The position numbers and the translations under genes were made by a program. From NCBI RefSeq assembly GCF_024169925.1, contig NZ_JALJXF010000001.1:3602001-3666000 (forward strand): a stretch of DNA of 64,000 bases, read 5' to 3'. Of the stretch, positions 56,284 to 64,000 are shown piece by piece. The stretch's first letter is position 1. The number at the start of each line of letters is the position of its first letter. The notes below the pieces were generated by a model that saw only the letters and a list, made by a program, of their open reading frames with translations, did no database searches and was not told the DNA's origin. This DNA comes from Methylorubrum extorquens (GTDB lineage: Bacteria; Pseudomonadota; Alphaproteobacteria; Rhizobiales; Beijerinckiaceae).

Positions 56284-57153
56284 ATGACCCTTCTGGCCGG
56301 AACGCAACAAGCCCGGATCTGGCTGGCGCTCGCCGCCCTCGTCCTCTCCGCTTCGGCGGCGAGCGCCCAGGACATCCGCGTCGATTGCGTGGTGGAGCCG
56401 GCGCAGAAACTGAAGATCGGTTCGGCCACGCTCGGCATCCTCAAGAGCGTGCCGGTCAACCGTGGTGCCGCCGTGGACGCGGGCGAGATCATCGCCCGGC
56501 TCGATTCGAGCGTGGAAGAGGCCAACGTCGCCCTGTCGCGGGCGCAGGCGGAATCGACCGCCGGCATCGAGGCCCAGCAGACCCGCGTCGAACTCTACAA
56601 ACGCCGCCTCGAGCGCCAGAACCAGCTCTCGAAGGGCATCGTCACCCAGGAGAAGCTCGATCAGGTCGAGGCCGATTACGAGATCGGCCGGCGCGACCTT
56701 CAGACCGAGATCCTCAAGCACAAGCTCAACGGCATCGAACTCCAGCGCGCCGAGGCGCAGCTCGAACTGCGGATGATCCGCAGCCCGATCCGCGGCATCG
56801 TCACCGAGCGGCTGATGTCGGCGGGCGAGTTCGTACGCCAGGACAGCGCGATCTTCACCCTGGTCCAGCTCGATCCGCTCTACGTCGAAGCCTACCTGCC
56901 GGTCTCCCGCTGGAAGGAGATCGCCCTGGGGATGCCGGCCACCGTCACGCTCGACCAGCCGATCGGCGGCGCGTACGAGGCCAAGGTCAGCGTGGTCGAT
57001 CAGGTGTTCGACGCGGCGAGCGGCACCTTCGGCGTGCGCCTCGAACTGCCGAACCCGGACTTCAAGCTGCCCGGCGGCCAGCGCTGCAAGGTCGGCTTCC
57101 CGCTTCCCCCCGCCGGCCCGCTCGCGACCGCCCTGCCCCCCGGCTCCAAGTAG
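56284..57153 (+). CDS. HlyD-family periplasmic adaptor
   Basis: 289 residues; ATG 56,284, 13 bases after the SecA-like stop, with GAGGA about 10 bases upstream. A signal peptide is clear (residues 1-28, hydrophobic core WLALAALVLSASAASAQ). The mature part is a membrane-fusion-protein core: lipoyl half (LKIGSATLGILKSVPVNRGAAVDAGEIIARLDS), a coiled-coil hairpin (about residues 75-160), the second half (IRSPIRGIVTERLMSAGEFVRQDSAIF), then a beta-barrel. It lacks a membrane anchor or lipobox, so it is probably a free periplasmic subunit. It is the third HlyD-type part in the operon, so the three may form a heteromeric adaptor. Confidence 0.85.
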   Translation: MTLLAGTQQARIWLALAALVLSASAASAQDIRVDCVVEPAQKLKIGSATLGILKSVPVNRGAAVDAGEIIARLDSSVEEANVALSRAQAESTAGIEAQQTRVELYKRRLERQNQLSKGIVTQEKLDQVEADYEIGRRDLQTEILKHKLNGIELQRAEAQLELRMIRSPIRGIVTERLMSAGEFVRQDSAIFTLVQLDPLYVEAYLPVSRWKEIALGMPATVTLDQPIGGAYEAKVSVVDQVFDAASGTFGVRLELPNPDFKLPGGQRCKVGFPLPPAGPLATALPPGSK

Positions 57154-57178
57154 GCGGGAAGCCAAATAGGCGGGAAGC
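57151..57178 (+). repeat. 12-bp direct repeat carrying stop codons
   Basis: TAGGCGGGAAGC occurs at 57,151-57,162 and 57,167-57,178, offset 16, with a third TAG just after. The first TAG is the stop of the HlyD-type gene. This looks like a small slippage duplication; I see no function. Confidence 0.6.
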
Positions 57179-57254
57179 TAAGTAGTCGGCGAATCGGGGA
57201 CCGATTGCCCGGCGCGATGGACCTTTGCCCGCCATCGACGTATTGCGCTGCACG

Positions 57255-57914
57255 ATGGAGCGGACGGCGACACGGATGCTGACGGTGGGTCTCGCGGCGC
57301 TCGGAGCCACCGTGCCGCCCGCCGACGCGGGCAGCGCGCGGGCGCAAGCCTCCGAGGTCGCTCCCGACGCAAGCCGAGAGACGCAGGATGGGTCCGAGGC
57401 GCGCGCCTTGATCGAAACGCTGAGCGCCCGCCTTCTCGCCGCGCCGAGCGCCACCGCCGTTCTCGAAGCGTGGTGCGCCGAGCGCGGGCTCAGCCCCGAT
57501 CCGCGGATCGTCGCGGTGCGCGTCCCCGTCCCGGACAAGCCCCCCGGTGCCGCCCGGCGCGAGCGGCTGGCCGTCGGCCCGGACGAGCCCGTGCGCTACC
57601 GCCGGGTGCGGCTCACCTGCGGCACCCACGTTCTGTCCGAGGCCGACAACTGGTACGTTCCGAGCCGCCTGACGCCCGCGATGAACGCGGCTTTGGACGG
57701 CACGCAAGCCCCCTTCGGCCACGTCGTGCGCCCGCTGGGTCCGAGCCGGCGCAACCGCTCGCTGACGATGCTGTGGCGGCCCGAATCCGGCGGCCTGCCG
57801 GGGCCCGGCGAGCCGCTGTTTTCCGTCGAGGCGGTGCTGACGGCGGGTGGCGTGCCGTTCTGCGAGGTTGCCGAGACCTATACCGGAGCCGTGCTCATTC
57901 AGGGCGAGCGCTGA
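57255..57914 (+). CDS. Small exported protein, chorismate-lyase-like pattern
   Basis: 219 residues from ATG 57,255; a TTG at 57,225 would add ten. N-terminus MERTATRMLTVGLAALGATV looks like a weak signal peptide. The middle contains LTCGTHVLSEADNWYVPSRLTPAMNAALDGTQAPFGHVV, which is the arrangement seen in chorismate-lyase-fold proteins (a W-Y-x-P block, then a T-x-x-P-F-G block). No enzymatic role is certain and the similarity is weak. It lies 102 bases after the HlyD-type gene and could be the last gene of the operon or a separate unit. Two Cys (residues about 130 and 204) are present. Confidence 0.5.
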   Translation: MERTATRMLTVGLAALGATVPPADAGSARAQASEVAPDASRETQDGSEARALIETLSARLLAAPSATAVLEAWCAERGLSPDPRIVAVRVPVPDKPPGAARRERLAVGPDEPVRYRRVRLTCGTHVLSEADNWYVPSRLTPAMNAALDGTQAPFGHVVRPLGPSRRNRSLTMLWRPESGGLPGPGEPLFSVEAVLTAGGVPFCEVAETYTGAVLIQGER

Positions 57915-57959
57915 CGCGGCTCCGGACCGAACACGACGGCACCCCACCCGTCATCGCGA

Positions 57960-58031
57960 GGCGAAGCCGAAGCGATCCACCGGCGAGACCTTGCCGGAGC
58001 AATCGGCGCGCTGGACCGCTTCGGCTTCGCC
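57960..58031. repeat. Extragenic palindromic repeat (GCGAGGCGAAGCCGAAGCG type)
   Basis: A left arm GGCGAAGCCGAAGCGATCCA (57,960-57,979) and a right arm TGGACCGCTTCGGCTTCGCC (58,012-58,031) are inverted copies with 19 of 20 matches, about 32 bases apart. The form is that of widespread REP-like elements of alphaproteobacteria, and the word CGTCATCGCGAG just before the left arm is its usual start. Confidence 0.7.
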
Positions 58032-58032
58032 A

Positions 58033-58071
58033 AGAGCATCGTCCTGGATATCGGATCCAGGACGATGCTCT
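58033..58071. terminator. 17-bp perfect hairpin between convergent genes
   Basis: Arms AGAGCATCGTCCTGGAT (58,033-58,049) and ATCCAGGACGATGCTCT (58,055-58,071) are perfect complements with a 5-base loop. It lies between the plus-strand export-operon end and the minus-strand rmlA, so it can serve both as a terminator. The word GACGATGCTCT recurs once more at about 58,122-58,132, so it may also belong to a dispersed repeat family. Confidence 0.6.
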
Positions 58072-58160
58072 AAGTTATTGTCCTCGCTTCGTCTTTTCCG
58101 AAAGCCGGCAGTCACCTTTCGCGACGATGCTCTCGTAGTGACGCGATTGAAGCGTGTCCT

Positions 58161-59051
58161 TTAAAAGTCCTGATCGGCGCGGCGGCCTTCGCGGGCGAGG
58201 CGCAGCAGGTTCTGGCCGTAGCTGGTCTTGGCGAACAGCTCGCCGCGCGCCTGCAACTGCTCGCGGCCGATGAAGCCCTGCAGGTAGGCGATCTCTTCGA
58301 GGCAGGCGACCTGAAGCCCCTGCCGACGCTGCAACACCCGCACGAACTCGCCCGCTTCCAGCAAGCTGTCATGCGTGCCGGTGTCGAGCCACGCGTAGCC
58401 GCGGCTCATCCGCTCGACATGGAGCTGACCGCGCTCGAGATAGGCTTGGTTGACGGAGGTGATCTCGAGCTCGCCCCGCTCCGAGGGCTTCACCTCGGCG
58501 GCGATGTCGAGCACCCCATTGTCGTAGAAGTACAGGCCCGTCACCGCCCAGGGGCTCTCTGGCGTCTTGGGCTTCTCCACCAGCCGCAGGGGCCGGCCGG
58601 TCTCGTCGAGGGTGACGACGCCGTAGGCCTCCGGATGATCGACGTGGTAGGCGAACACCGTCGCCCCGCTCTTGCGGGCGCGGGCCTTGGCGAGCAGGTC
58701 GCTCATGCCGTTGCCGAAGAACAGGTTGTCGCCGAGCACCAGCGCCACGTCGTCCGTCCCGACGAAGTCGCGGCCGATGATGAAGGCCTGGGCCAGCCCC
58801 TCGGGCCGCGGCTGCACCGCGTAGGAGAAGGTCAGGCCGAACTGCTCGCCGGTGCCGAGCAGGCGCTGGTAGTTGCCGAGGTGCTCAGGCGAGGAGATGA
58901 TCAGGATCTCGCGGATGCCGGCGAGCATCAGCACCGAGATCGGATAGTAGATCATCGGCTTGTCGTAGACCGGCAGCAGCTGCTTGTTGATCGCCAGCGT
59001 GGCCGGGTGGAGCCTTGTGCCGGAGCCGCCGGCGAGCACGATGCCCTTCAT
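58161..59051 (-). CDS. rmlA: Glucose-1-phosphate thymidylyltransferase (RmlA)
   Basis: 296 residues from ATG 59,051 ([16 protein letters not shown]); a GTG three codons upstream is possible. This enzyme makes dTDP-glucose from glucose 1-phosphate and dTTP, the first step of dTDP-L-rhamnose synthesis. Diagnostic parts are the GGSGTRL nucleotide loop, [19 protein letters not shown] (metal binding), the Lys-containing EKP block and [13 protein letters not shown] near residue 220. It is the most downstream gene of the rmlC-rmlB-rmlD-rmlA order on the minus strand. The length is the usual 290-300. Confidence 0.95.
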   Translation of the reverse strand: MKGIVLAGGSGTRLHPATLAINKQLLPVYDKPMIYYPISVLMLAGIREILIISSPEHLGNYQRLLGTGEQFGLTFSYAVQPRPEGLAQAFIIGRDFVGTDDVALVLGDNLFFGNGMSDLLAKARARKSGATVFAYHVDHPEAYGVVTLDETGRPLRLVEKPKTPESPWAVTGLYFYDNGVLDIAAEVKPSERGELEITSVNQAYLERGQLHVERMSRGYAWLDTGTHDSLLEAGEFVRVLQRRQGLQVACLEEIAYLQGFIGREQLQARGELFAKTSYGQNLLRLAREGRRADQDF

Positions 59052-59067
59052 GCGAAACACGTCCTGA

Positions 59068-59958
59068 TCAGTGGGAGCGGGCCGGCCCGACCAGCCGGTC
59101 GAGGATGTCGTCGAGCGCCTGCTCCCAGGGGCGGGGCGCGATGCCGTAGGCGTCGGTCAGGCTCTGGGTGGAGAGGCGCGAGTTCACCGGACGCCGGGCC
59201 GGCGTCGGGTAGGCGGAGGTCGGGATGCCCTCGACCGGCACCGAGCGTCCGCCGCGCCGGGCCGAGCCCGCGACGATCGCGCGGGCGAAGTCGCACCACG
59301 TGGTCGCGCCGTCGTTGACGCAGTGAAAGGTGCCGGTGGGCGCAGCCTGGTCGCCCGCTAGCCGCAGGGCGATGGTGGCGAGTGCGCTCGCGAGATCGGC
59401 CGCGGAGGTCGGGCAACCGTGCTGGTCATCGACAACGGTGAGCTTTTCCCGCTCCCCCGAGAGCCGCAGCATCGTCTTCACGAAGTTGCCCCGGTGCGGG
59501 CTCACCACCCAGGCGGTGCGCACGATCGCGTGGCGCGGATTGCCGGAGCGGACCGCCATCTCGCCGGCGGCCTTGCTGGCACCGTAGACGCTCTGCGGAT
59601 TCACCGGCACATCGGGGGCGTAGAAGCCCTCGCCCGCCCCGTCGAACACGTAGTCGGTCGAGACGTGGACGAGCGGAATGGCCCGCCGCTTCGTCTCGGC
59701 CGCGAGGATGGCCGGGGCCAGCGCGTTGAGGCGCCATGCGGCGGCGACCTCGGTCTCGGCCTTGTCGACCGCCGTATAGGCGGCCGTGTTGATCACGGCC
59801 GCGTAGCTGCGTGCGTCGAGCGCCGCAGCAACAGCGGCCTCGTCGGTGATGTCGAGGCTCTGGCGGTCGGGCACGTGGATCCGCACGCCCTCGGGCCAGG
59901 ACAAGGCCTGAAGCTCCGTGCCGACCTGACCGGCGCCGCCGAGGATCAGGATATCCAT
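59068..59958 (-). CDS. rmlD: dTDP-4-dehydrorhamnose reductase (RmlD)
   Basis: 296 residues from ATG 59,958 ([16 protein letters not shown]). This NAD(P)H-dependent short-chain reductase carries out the last step to dTDP-L-rhamnose. GGAGQVG is the nucleotide loop; [21 protein letters not shown] and the catalytic YGASK (in [10 protein letters not shown]) are all present. The stop lies 16 bases before rmlA. The family is usually 285-300 residues long. Confidence 0.95.
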   Translation of the reverse strand: MDILILGGAGQVGTELQALSWPEGVRIHVPDRQSLDITDEAAVAAALDARSYAAVINTAAYTAVDKAETEVAAAWRLNALAPAILAAETKRRAIPLVHVSTDYVFDGAGEGFYAPDVPVNPQSVYGASKAAGEMAVRSGNPRHAIVRTAWVVSPHRGNFVKTMLRLSGEREKLTVVDDQHGCPTSAADLASALATIALRLAGDQAAPTGTFHCVNDGATTWCDFARAIVAGSARRGGRSVPVEGIPTSAYPTPARRPVNSRLSTQSLTDAYGIAPRPWEQALDDILDRLVGPARSH

Positions 59959-59960
59959 GC

Positions 59961-61019
59961 TCAGGCGCTCTTGCCCGCGAGGCCGAGGCGCTCGCCGGAA
60001 TAGCGGCCCTCGCGGATCGGGCGCCACCACGCCTCGTTGTCGAGGTACCAGCGCACGGTGTCCGTCAGCGCCTCCTTGAACACCTTGGTCGGCCGCCAGC
60101 CGACCTCGGCCTCCGCTTTGCCGGGGTCGATCGCGTAGCGGCGGTCGTGGCCGGGCCGGTCGGCGACGAAGGTGATCAGGCGCTCGTGCGGGCCGTTCTC
60201 GGGCCGGAGCCGGTCAAAGGCGGCGCAGAGCCCCTTCACGACCTCAAGGTTGTTCCGCACCGAGCGCCCGCCGAGCAGGTAGGTCTCGCCGAGCCGGCCG
60301 CGCTCCAGCACCGCGACGAGGCCGCGGGCATGGTCCTCGACATGGATCCAGTCGCGCTCGTTCAGGCCGTCGCCGTAGACCGGCAGCGGCTTTCCTTCCA
60401 ACGCCGCCAGGATCATCAGCGGGATCAGCTTCTCGGGGAAGTGGCGCGGGCCGTAATTGTTCGAGCAGTTCGTCACCAGGACCGGCAGGCCGTAGGTCTC
60501 GTGCCAGGCCCGCGCCAGGTGGTCGGAGGCCGCCTTCGATGCCGAGTAAGGCGAGCGCGGATCGTAGCGGCTCTCCTCCGTGAAGAAGGCGTCCGGCGGC
60601 AGCGAGCCGTAGACTTCGTCGGTCGAGACATGGAGGAAGCGGAACGTCGCCTTGGCTTCACCGGAGAGGCTCTCCCAGTAGGTGCGGGCGCCGTCGAGCA
60701 TCACCTGGGTGCCGATCACGTTGGTGCGCACGAAGGCACCCGGATCGGTGATCGAGCGATCGACATGGCTCTCGGCAGCCAGATGCATCACCGCCTCCGG
60801 CCTGAAATCGGCGTAGAGGGCGTGGACGCGGGCCGGATCGCAGATGTCGGCCTGCTCCAGGCGGTGACGCGGGTCGTCCGCCAGCGGCTGCAGCGAGATC
60901 GGATTGGCCGCGTAGGTCATGGCATCGAGAGTGAGCACCTCGTGGCCGAGATCCTGCACCAGATGCAGCACGAGCGCGGAGCCGATGAAGCCGCAGCCGC
61001 CCGTTACCAGAATGCGCAT
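59961..61019 (-). CDS. rmlB: dTDP-glucose 4,6-dehydratase (RmlB)
   Basis: 352 residues from ATG 61,019 (MRILVTGGCGFIGSALV). An NAD-dependent extended short-chain dehydratase, it converts dTDP-glucose to the 4-keto-6-deoxy intermediate. TGGCGFIG binds NAD; MHLAAESHVDRS, STDEVYGSL with the Asp-Glu pair and the catalytic YSASK (in SPYSASKAASDH) are intact. It lies 2 bases from the rmlD start. The size is normal for the family. Confidence 0.96.
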   Translation of the reverse strand: MRILVTGGCGFIGSALVLHLVQDLGHEVLTLDAMTYAANPISLQPLADDPRHRLEQADICDPARVHALYADFRPEAVMHLAAESHVDRSITDPGAFVRTNVIGTQVMLDGARTYWESLSGEAKATFRFLHVSTDEVYGSLPPDAFFTEESRYDPRSPYSASKAASDHLARAWHETYGLPVLVTNCSNNYGPRHFPEKLIPLMILAALEGKPLPVYGDGLNERDWIHVEDHARGLVAVLERGRLGETYLLGGRSVRNNLEVVKGLCAAFDRLRPENGPHERLITFVADRPGHDRRYAIDPGKAEAEVGWRPTKVFKEALTDTVRWYLDNEAWWRPIREGRYSGERLGLAGKSA

Positions 61020-61153
61020 CGATCCCAACTCCGTCCAATTCCTGTCCGCGGGGTCGGCATCCGCGGGATGGGCAAGGGCCACGTTCGGCCGCGGCTACGC
61101 CAACCTGAGGTCGCGCTCAAGGCGTTCGACCCAATTATCTCGACACCTTGAAC

Positions 61154-61705
61154 TCAGAACACCCGCCCGAGATCGGCCAGAAGCGGCGCGGCCTTGTCCT
61201 TGCCCGAGAGGATCGCATCCGCTTCCGCCACCGGCCATTCGATCCCGATCGCCGGATCGTTCCAGCGCAGGTTCCGGTCGTCGGCCGGGCTGTAATAGGC
61301 ATCGACCTTGTAGGCGACCATGGTGTCCGGCTCCAGGGTGCAGAAGCCGTGAGCAAAGCCGGCGGGCACGAAGAGCTGCTCGCCGCCCGTCGCGTCGAGC
61401 CGCACGGCGACATGGCGGCCGTAGGTCGGGGAGTCGGACCGCAGATCGACGGCGACATCGAGGATCGCCCCGGCGAGCACCCGGATCAGCTTGGCCTGGG
61501 CGTTGGGTGCGACTTGGAAGTGCAGGCCCCGAATCGTGCCGGCGGGTGCGGAGAAGGATTGGTTGTCCTGCACGAAGCCGTTGGCGATCCCATGCTTGGA
61601 TAGGATGTCGGCGCGGTAGACTTCCGAGAACCAGCCGCGATCGTCGCCGTGCCGCTTCGGGATCACCCGCTTGACCGCCGGAATCTCAGTATCGATGACC
61701 TGCAT
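61154..61705 (-). CDS. rmlC: dTDP-4-dehydrorhamnose 3,5-epimerase (RmlC)
   Basis: 183 residues from ATG 61,705. A cupin-fold epimerase of the dTDP-rhamnose pathway: RGWFSEVY, DNQSFSAPAGTIRGLHFQ with catalytic His62, ILDVAVDLR, VPAGFAHGFCTL and YKVDAYYSP. It is the first gene of the rml group; the gap to rmlB is 134 bases, so an internal promoter is possible. Rhamnose made here could feed lipopolysaccharide or surface glycans; any link with the giant protein is speculation. Confidence 0.95.
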   Translation of the reverse strand: MQVIDTEIPAVKRVIPKRHGDDRGWFSEVYRADILSKHGIANGFVQDNQSFSAPAGTIRGLHFQVAPNAQAKLIRVLAGAILDVAVDLRSDSPTYGRHVAVRLDATGGEQLFVPAGFAHGFCTLEPDTMVAYKVDAYYSPADDRNLRWNDPAIGIEWPVAEADAILSGKDKAAPLLADLGRVF

Positions 61706-61878
61706 CCGCCGCTCCTGACTCGTCCGTGCCGCCTCGCCGAGGGCGTAGGCCGCGCGAAGGCGGCGAAGTCAAGGCCGCACCGTCATGCTCGGCCCTTCCC
61801 CGTGCCTTGCGTAACCGTGGCGGGCTGACTACCCCTCGCCGCGGCCGGCGGTCACTGTCGGCGAGGAGGGAAGCTCGA
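61706..61878. promoter_or_regulatory. Divergent intergenic region rmlC / DUF2147
   Basis: 173 bases between divergent genes. GAGGAGGG at about 61,862-61,870 is a strong ribosome binding site for ATG 61,879. No promoter element stands out. Confidence 0.4.
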
Positions 61879-62322
61879 ATGACGACGCCGCGCGCCACCC
61901 GTTCACGCCATCGCCCGACGCACGCCTTCGCTGCGGCGCTGCTGCTCGCCGTATCCGGCACCGGCGCTCTGGCGCAGAAGACTTCGGACCTCTCCGGCGT
62001 ATGGCAGACGGAGACAGCGGGCTCGACCGTGCGCATAACCCGTTGCGGCGGCGGCTATTGCGGCGTGATCGCTTCGACCGCCGGAGCCGGCCTCGACGCG
62101 CAGAATCCGGATCCGGCGCTGCGCTCGCGCAAGCTCGTCGGCGTGCAGATCATGCAGGCCGGCACCCCGAGCGGCGACGGCTTCGAGGGCAGCCTCTACA
62201 ATCCGAAGGACGGCAAGACCTATTCGGGCAGCGTCACGCCGAAGGGGGCCGACACCATTGAGGTGGCGGGCTGCGTGCTCAGCGTCCTGTGCAAGCGCCA
62301 GACCTGGCGGCGGGTCCGGTAA
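61879..62322 (+). CDS. DUF2147-family exported protein
   Basis: 147 residues; ATG 61,879 with GAGGAGGG upstream, which selects this start over longer frames. A signal peptide spans about residues 1-33 (AFAAALLLAVSGTGALAQ). The mature part matches DUF2147: LSGVWQTETAGSTVRITRCGGGYCGVI, LVGVQIMQ, GSLYNPKDGKTYSGSV and the end VAGCVLSVLCKRQTWRRV. The family is periplasmic and of unknown function; the calycin-like W-x-T start and the Cys residues are typical. It is transcribed alone, away from rmlC. Confidence 0.85.
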   Translation: MTTPRATRSRHRPTHAFAAALLLAVSGTGALAQKTSDLSGVWQTETAGSTVRITRCGGGYCGVIASTAGAGLDAQNPDPALRSRKLVGVQIMQAGTPSGDGFEGSLYNPKDGKTYSGSVTPKGADTIEVAGCVLSVLCKRQTWRRVR

Positions 62323-62330
62323 GTCGAACC

Positions 62331-62344
62331 CCGGCCTCGGCCGG
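62331..62344. terminator. Short hairpin between convergent stops
   Basis: CCGGCC-TC-GGCCGG lies between the TAA of the DUF2147 gene and the stop of the convergent gene, 22 bases apart. It is short and lacks a long T-run. Confidence 0.4.
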
Positions 62345-62812
62345 TTAGTGATCCGCGCTTCCGGGCGCGGATTCCATCGCGCTGTCGATGAGCGCGGCCT
62401 TCTCGGCCGGCGGCTCGGCGCTCGCCATGGCCTTCGTTTCCAGAAGAGGCCGCAGGCGGGCGGCAAGCTGCTTGTCGAGGTGGCGGGCGTAGGCCCCCTT
62501 GAAGTAGCGGGCGCCGGTGCCGCGACCATAAATGCGGTCGTGGGCGACCGCCATGCGATCGACCTCCGGGCGGCACAGGAAGCCGGTCACCCCGGCCGCC
62601 TCGTACCAGCGCCCGTCCCGTGCGAGCCGCATCGCCTTCGGATTGGAGATCACGGTTTCGGCAAAGCAAGCCGTCGCCGCTTCCTCGAGCGGCGCGAGCA
62701 CCGCGTGCTCGGAGCCGGCCACGTGCTGACGGGCTGGGCGCGCCTCGGCCGAGGGGCCGAGCAGGACGAAGGCAAGACCGACGAACGGCACGGCTCTCAT
62801 CACGGCTCTCAT
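62345..62812 (-). CDS. Small exported protein of unknown function
   Basis: 155 residues; ATG 62,812. The N-terminus (MRAVMRAVPFVGLAFVLLGPSAEARP) is a signal peptide with cleavage near residue 24. The mature part is helical and basic (CFAETVISNPKAMRLARDGRWYEAAGVTGFLCRP) with two Cys that may form a disulfide. I do not recognise the family. It converges on the DUF2147 gene with only 22 bases between stops. Confidence 0.7.
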   Translation of the reverse strand: MRAVMRAVPFVGLAFVLLGPSAEARPARQHVAGSEHAVLAPLEEAATACFAETVISNPKAMRLARDGRWYEAAGVTGFLCRPEVDRMAVAHDRIYGRGTGARYFKGAYARHLDKQLAARLRPLLETKAMASAEPPAEKAALIDSAMESAPGSADH

Positions 62813-62987
62813 GGGGCGCCTCGAACGAGTATCGAACGCCGCCAGTGTTCGCCGAAGATCACGCCGGATCTAGGGCGAAAACCGATCCCGGATGTCGCAG
62901 CGCGGAACAAATCCGAATCTGTCGCCGGACCGCCACAGAATGTTCGGCGGCGGCCGGCTCCGCGGTGACATAAGCGGGAGGGCGAAA

Positions 62988-63380
62988 TCAGCCGCGCCGC
63001 ACCGCGTTCCAGTTCCCGCTGCAGCTGATGGGGCCGTCGCCAAGCGTCGACCAGCGGCCGGCGCCGGTGCCGTTGGCCGACAGCCGTCCGACCACCTGCG
63101 CGGCGTTGCTGCCGCGGGAGATGGTGCCCCGCACCGTCCCGTTCGCCGCGACGCGCCCGCTGATCCCGACCTCGCCACCGCCGTAGACGGCTTCGCCGCG
63201 CTGGATCTGGATGCCGTAGCGATAGGCCCGGTCGCAGGGACCGTCGAGAGTCACGACCTCGATGCTCCAGCGGCCGTCGAAGCGATCCGGGACCTGCACC
63301 TTACGCTTGGCCGCTTCCGATGTCCCGGCGCCCCCCACGGCGATGGCGAAGGCGGCGACGGCAAGGATCGGAAGGCGCAT
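62988..63380 (-). CDS. Small exported protein of unknown function
   Basis: 130 residues; ATG 63,380. A signal peptide covers residues 1-23 (MRLPILAVAAFAIAVGGAGTSEA). The rest is a beta-rich domain, FDGRWSIEVVTLDGPCDRAYRYGIQIQRG, then GEVGISGRVAANGTVRGTISRG and a terminal GDGPISCSGNWNAV; two Cys (near residues 53 and 122) could pair. The W-S-I-E start and the repeating G-x-V strands resemble small periplasmic beta-barrels. It is not assigned to a family. The gene lies 103 bases from the next one on the same strand. Confidence 0.7.
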   Translation of the reverse strand: MRLPILAVAAFAIAVGGAGTSEAAKRKVQVPDRFDGRWSIEVVTLDGPCDRAYRYGIQIQRGEAVYGGGEVGISGRVAANGTVRGTISRGSNAAQVVGRLSANGTGAGRWSTLGDGPISCSGNWNAVRRG

Positions 63381-63483
63381 GGGGTCAAATTCCAGCTGAA
63401 GTCATGGGGCCGTTCTGGCCCGTCTCAGCCGGAAGATTGTCTCGCATCCCGCAGTGTCAAGATTGCTCACGACGCCTTGAGTG

Positions 63484-64000
63484 TCAGCCCGTCGCGCGCT
63501 CGGCGGCCTCCCGCAGGAGCGCCAACAGATCGCAACCGGCGAACAGGAAGCCCCCGACGCCCGCTTGGCGCAGCGTGTCCGCCTCGGCAGGTTTGCCGGC
63601 GAGGTAGATCGTGCTGGCGCCGGCTGCCTTCAGCGCCTCGGCCGCGGGCACGGCCTCGGTCTGGTAGACGGTGTCGGACGAGCACAGGCAGGCGATCCGT
63701 GCACCCGACGCCTTGAAGGCATCGGCCAGTGCCTTCGTGTCGGAGAAGCCGTCATTGCCGATGGCCTCGATGCCGCCCGCGGCAAAGGCGTTGGCGGCGA
63801 AGGTCGAGCGGGCATTGTGAACCGCCACGGGACCGAGATTGGCCAGGAAGACCGCCGGGCGCTTGCCCGTGCGCTCGAAGACGCCATCGGAGGCGTCGCG
63901 AAGGGCTTCGTAGGGCTCGGCAAGGCGCTGCGAGGGCAAGGCCCCGTCCGAGGAGGTGCCTGCGTTCGGCGCCACATCGAGCACCGTCACCGGCTTCTCG
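63484..64000 (-). CDS. mutA: Methylmalonyl-CoA mutase small subunit, C-terminal part
   Basis: 172 codons are visible, open at the right edge (5' missing); stop at 63,484. The residues KRPAVFLANLGPVAVHNARS, FAANAFAAGGIEAIGNDGF and ALADAFKASGARIACLCSSDTVY match the B12-like domain of the small (beta) subunit. That subunit lacks the histidine loop that binds cobalamin in the large subunit, and no such loop is seen here. The dimer interconverts methylmalonyl-CoA and succinyl-CoA. The large subunit would be expected just downstream of this stop if the operon were standard, but only other genes follow, so it must lie elsewhere. Confidence 0.85.
   Translation of the reverse strand, partial: EKPVTVLDVAPNAGTSSDGALPSQRLAEPYEALRDASDGVFERTGKRPAVFLANLGPVAVHNARSTFAANAFAAGGIEAIGNDGFSDTKALADAFKASGARIACLCSSDTVYQTEAVPAAEALKAAGASTIYLAGKPAEADTLRQAGVGGFLFAGCDLLALLREAAERATG

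Noticed and set aside
50181-57153. A classical type I (HlyB/HlyD/TolC) exporter
   Set aside because: Only adaptor-like parts are found; no ABC transporter ATPase and no TolC-like channel is seen in the window.

Overview
The window is high-GC DNA from an alphaproteobacterium. The gene content, codon use and one repeat family (the extragenic palindrome near 57,960) suggest Methylobacteriaceae (Methylobacterium/Methylorubrum); this is an inference, as no rRNA or marker search was possible.

Region 1 (1-40,527, minus strand) is the body of ONE giant gene. The frame that starts at ATG 40,527 stays coding at every point I translated down to base 1 and leaves the window still open. That gives at least 13,509 codons. 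The product begins with a LEPR-XLL motif instead of a signal peptide. It continues as thousands of residues of beta-helix/haemagglutinin-like repeats interrupted by small W/Y-rich modules and two helical islands. It then passes through a Calx-beta-like section and ends (in this window) in about 2,800 residues of GD-rich RTX-like repeats. The long plus-strand open frames over this region are antisense shadows.

Region 2 (40,528-43,355): a SapC-family gene lies directly upstream of the giant gene on the same strand, and a divergent AraC-family regulator reads the other way. They share an AT-rich intergenic region with overlapping promoter-like elements.

Region 3 (43,452-49,536, minus) is a compact operon of an O-methyltransferase, a P-loop kinase-like protein, a halogenase-like flavoprotein whose catalytic Lys and Glu appear to be replaced, a protein of unknown fold that resembles the C-terminal domain of the flavoprotein, and a radical SAM protein with auxiliary cysteines. 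It looks like a small-molecule or peptide/protein-modifying pathway. I could not name the product.

Region 4 (49,792-57,914, plus) is an operon of DUF3467, a GAF-HlyD membrane fusion protein, a PqqD-like/M50 metalloprotease/HlyD fusion, a short SecA-like ATPase and a signal-peptide-bearing HlyD-type adaptor, followed by a small exported protein. No ABC exporter or TolC-like channel is seen. Together with the LEPR-XLL giant protein this suggests a dedicated, non-classical export and maturation machine for the giant surface protein, with the modifying operon lying between the two. That link is my inference from gene neighbourhood.

Region 5 (58,033-64,000): a repeat-rich terminator zone, then rmlC-rmlB-rmlD-rmlA (dTDP-L-rhamnose synthesis, minus), a DUF2147 protein, two small exported proteins of unknown function, and the C-terminal part of the small subunit of methylmalonyl-CoA mutase, cut by the window edge. 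These look like ordinary chromosomal genes.
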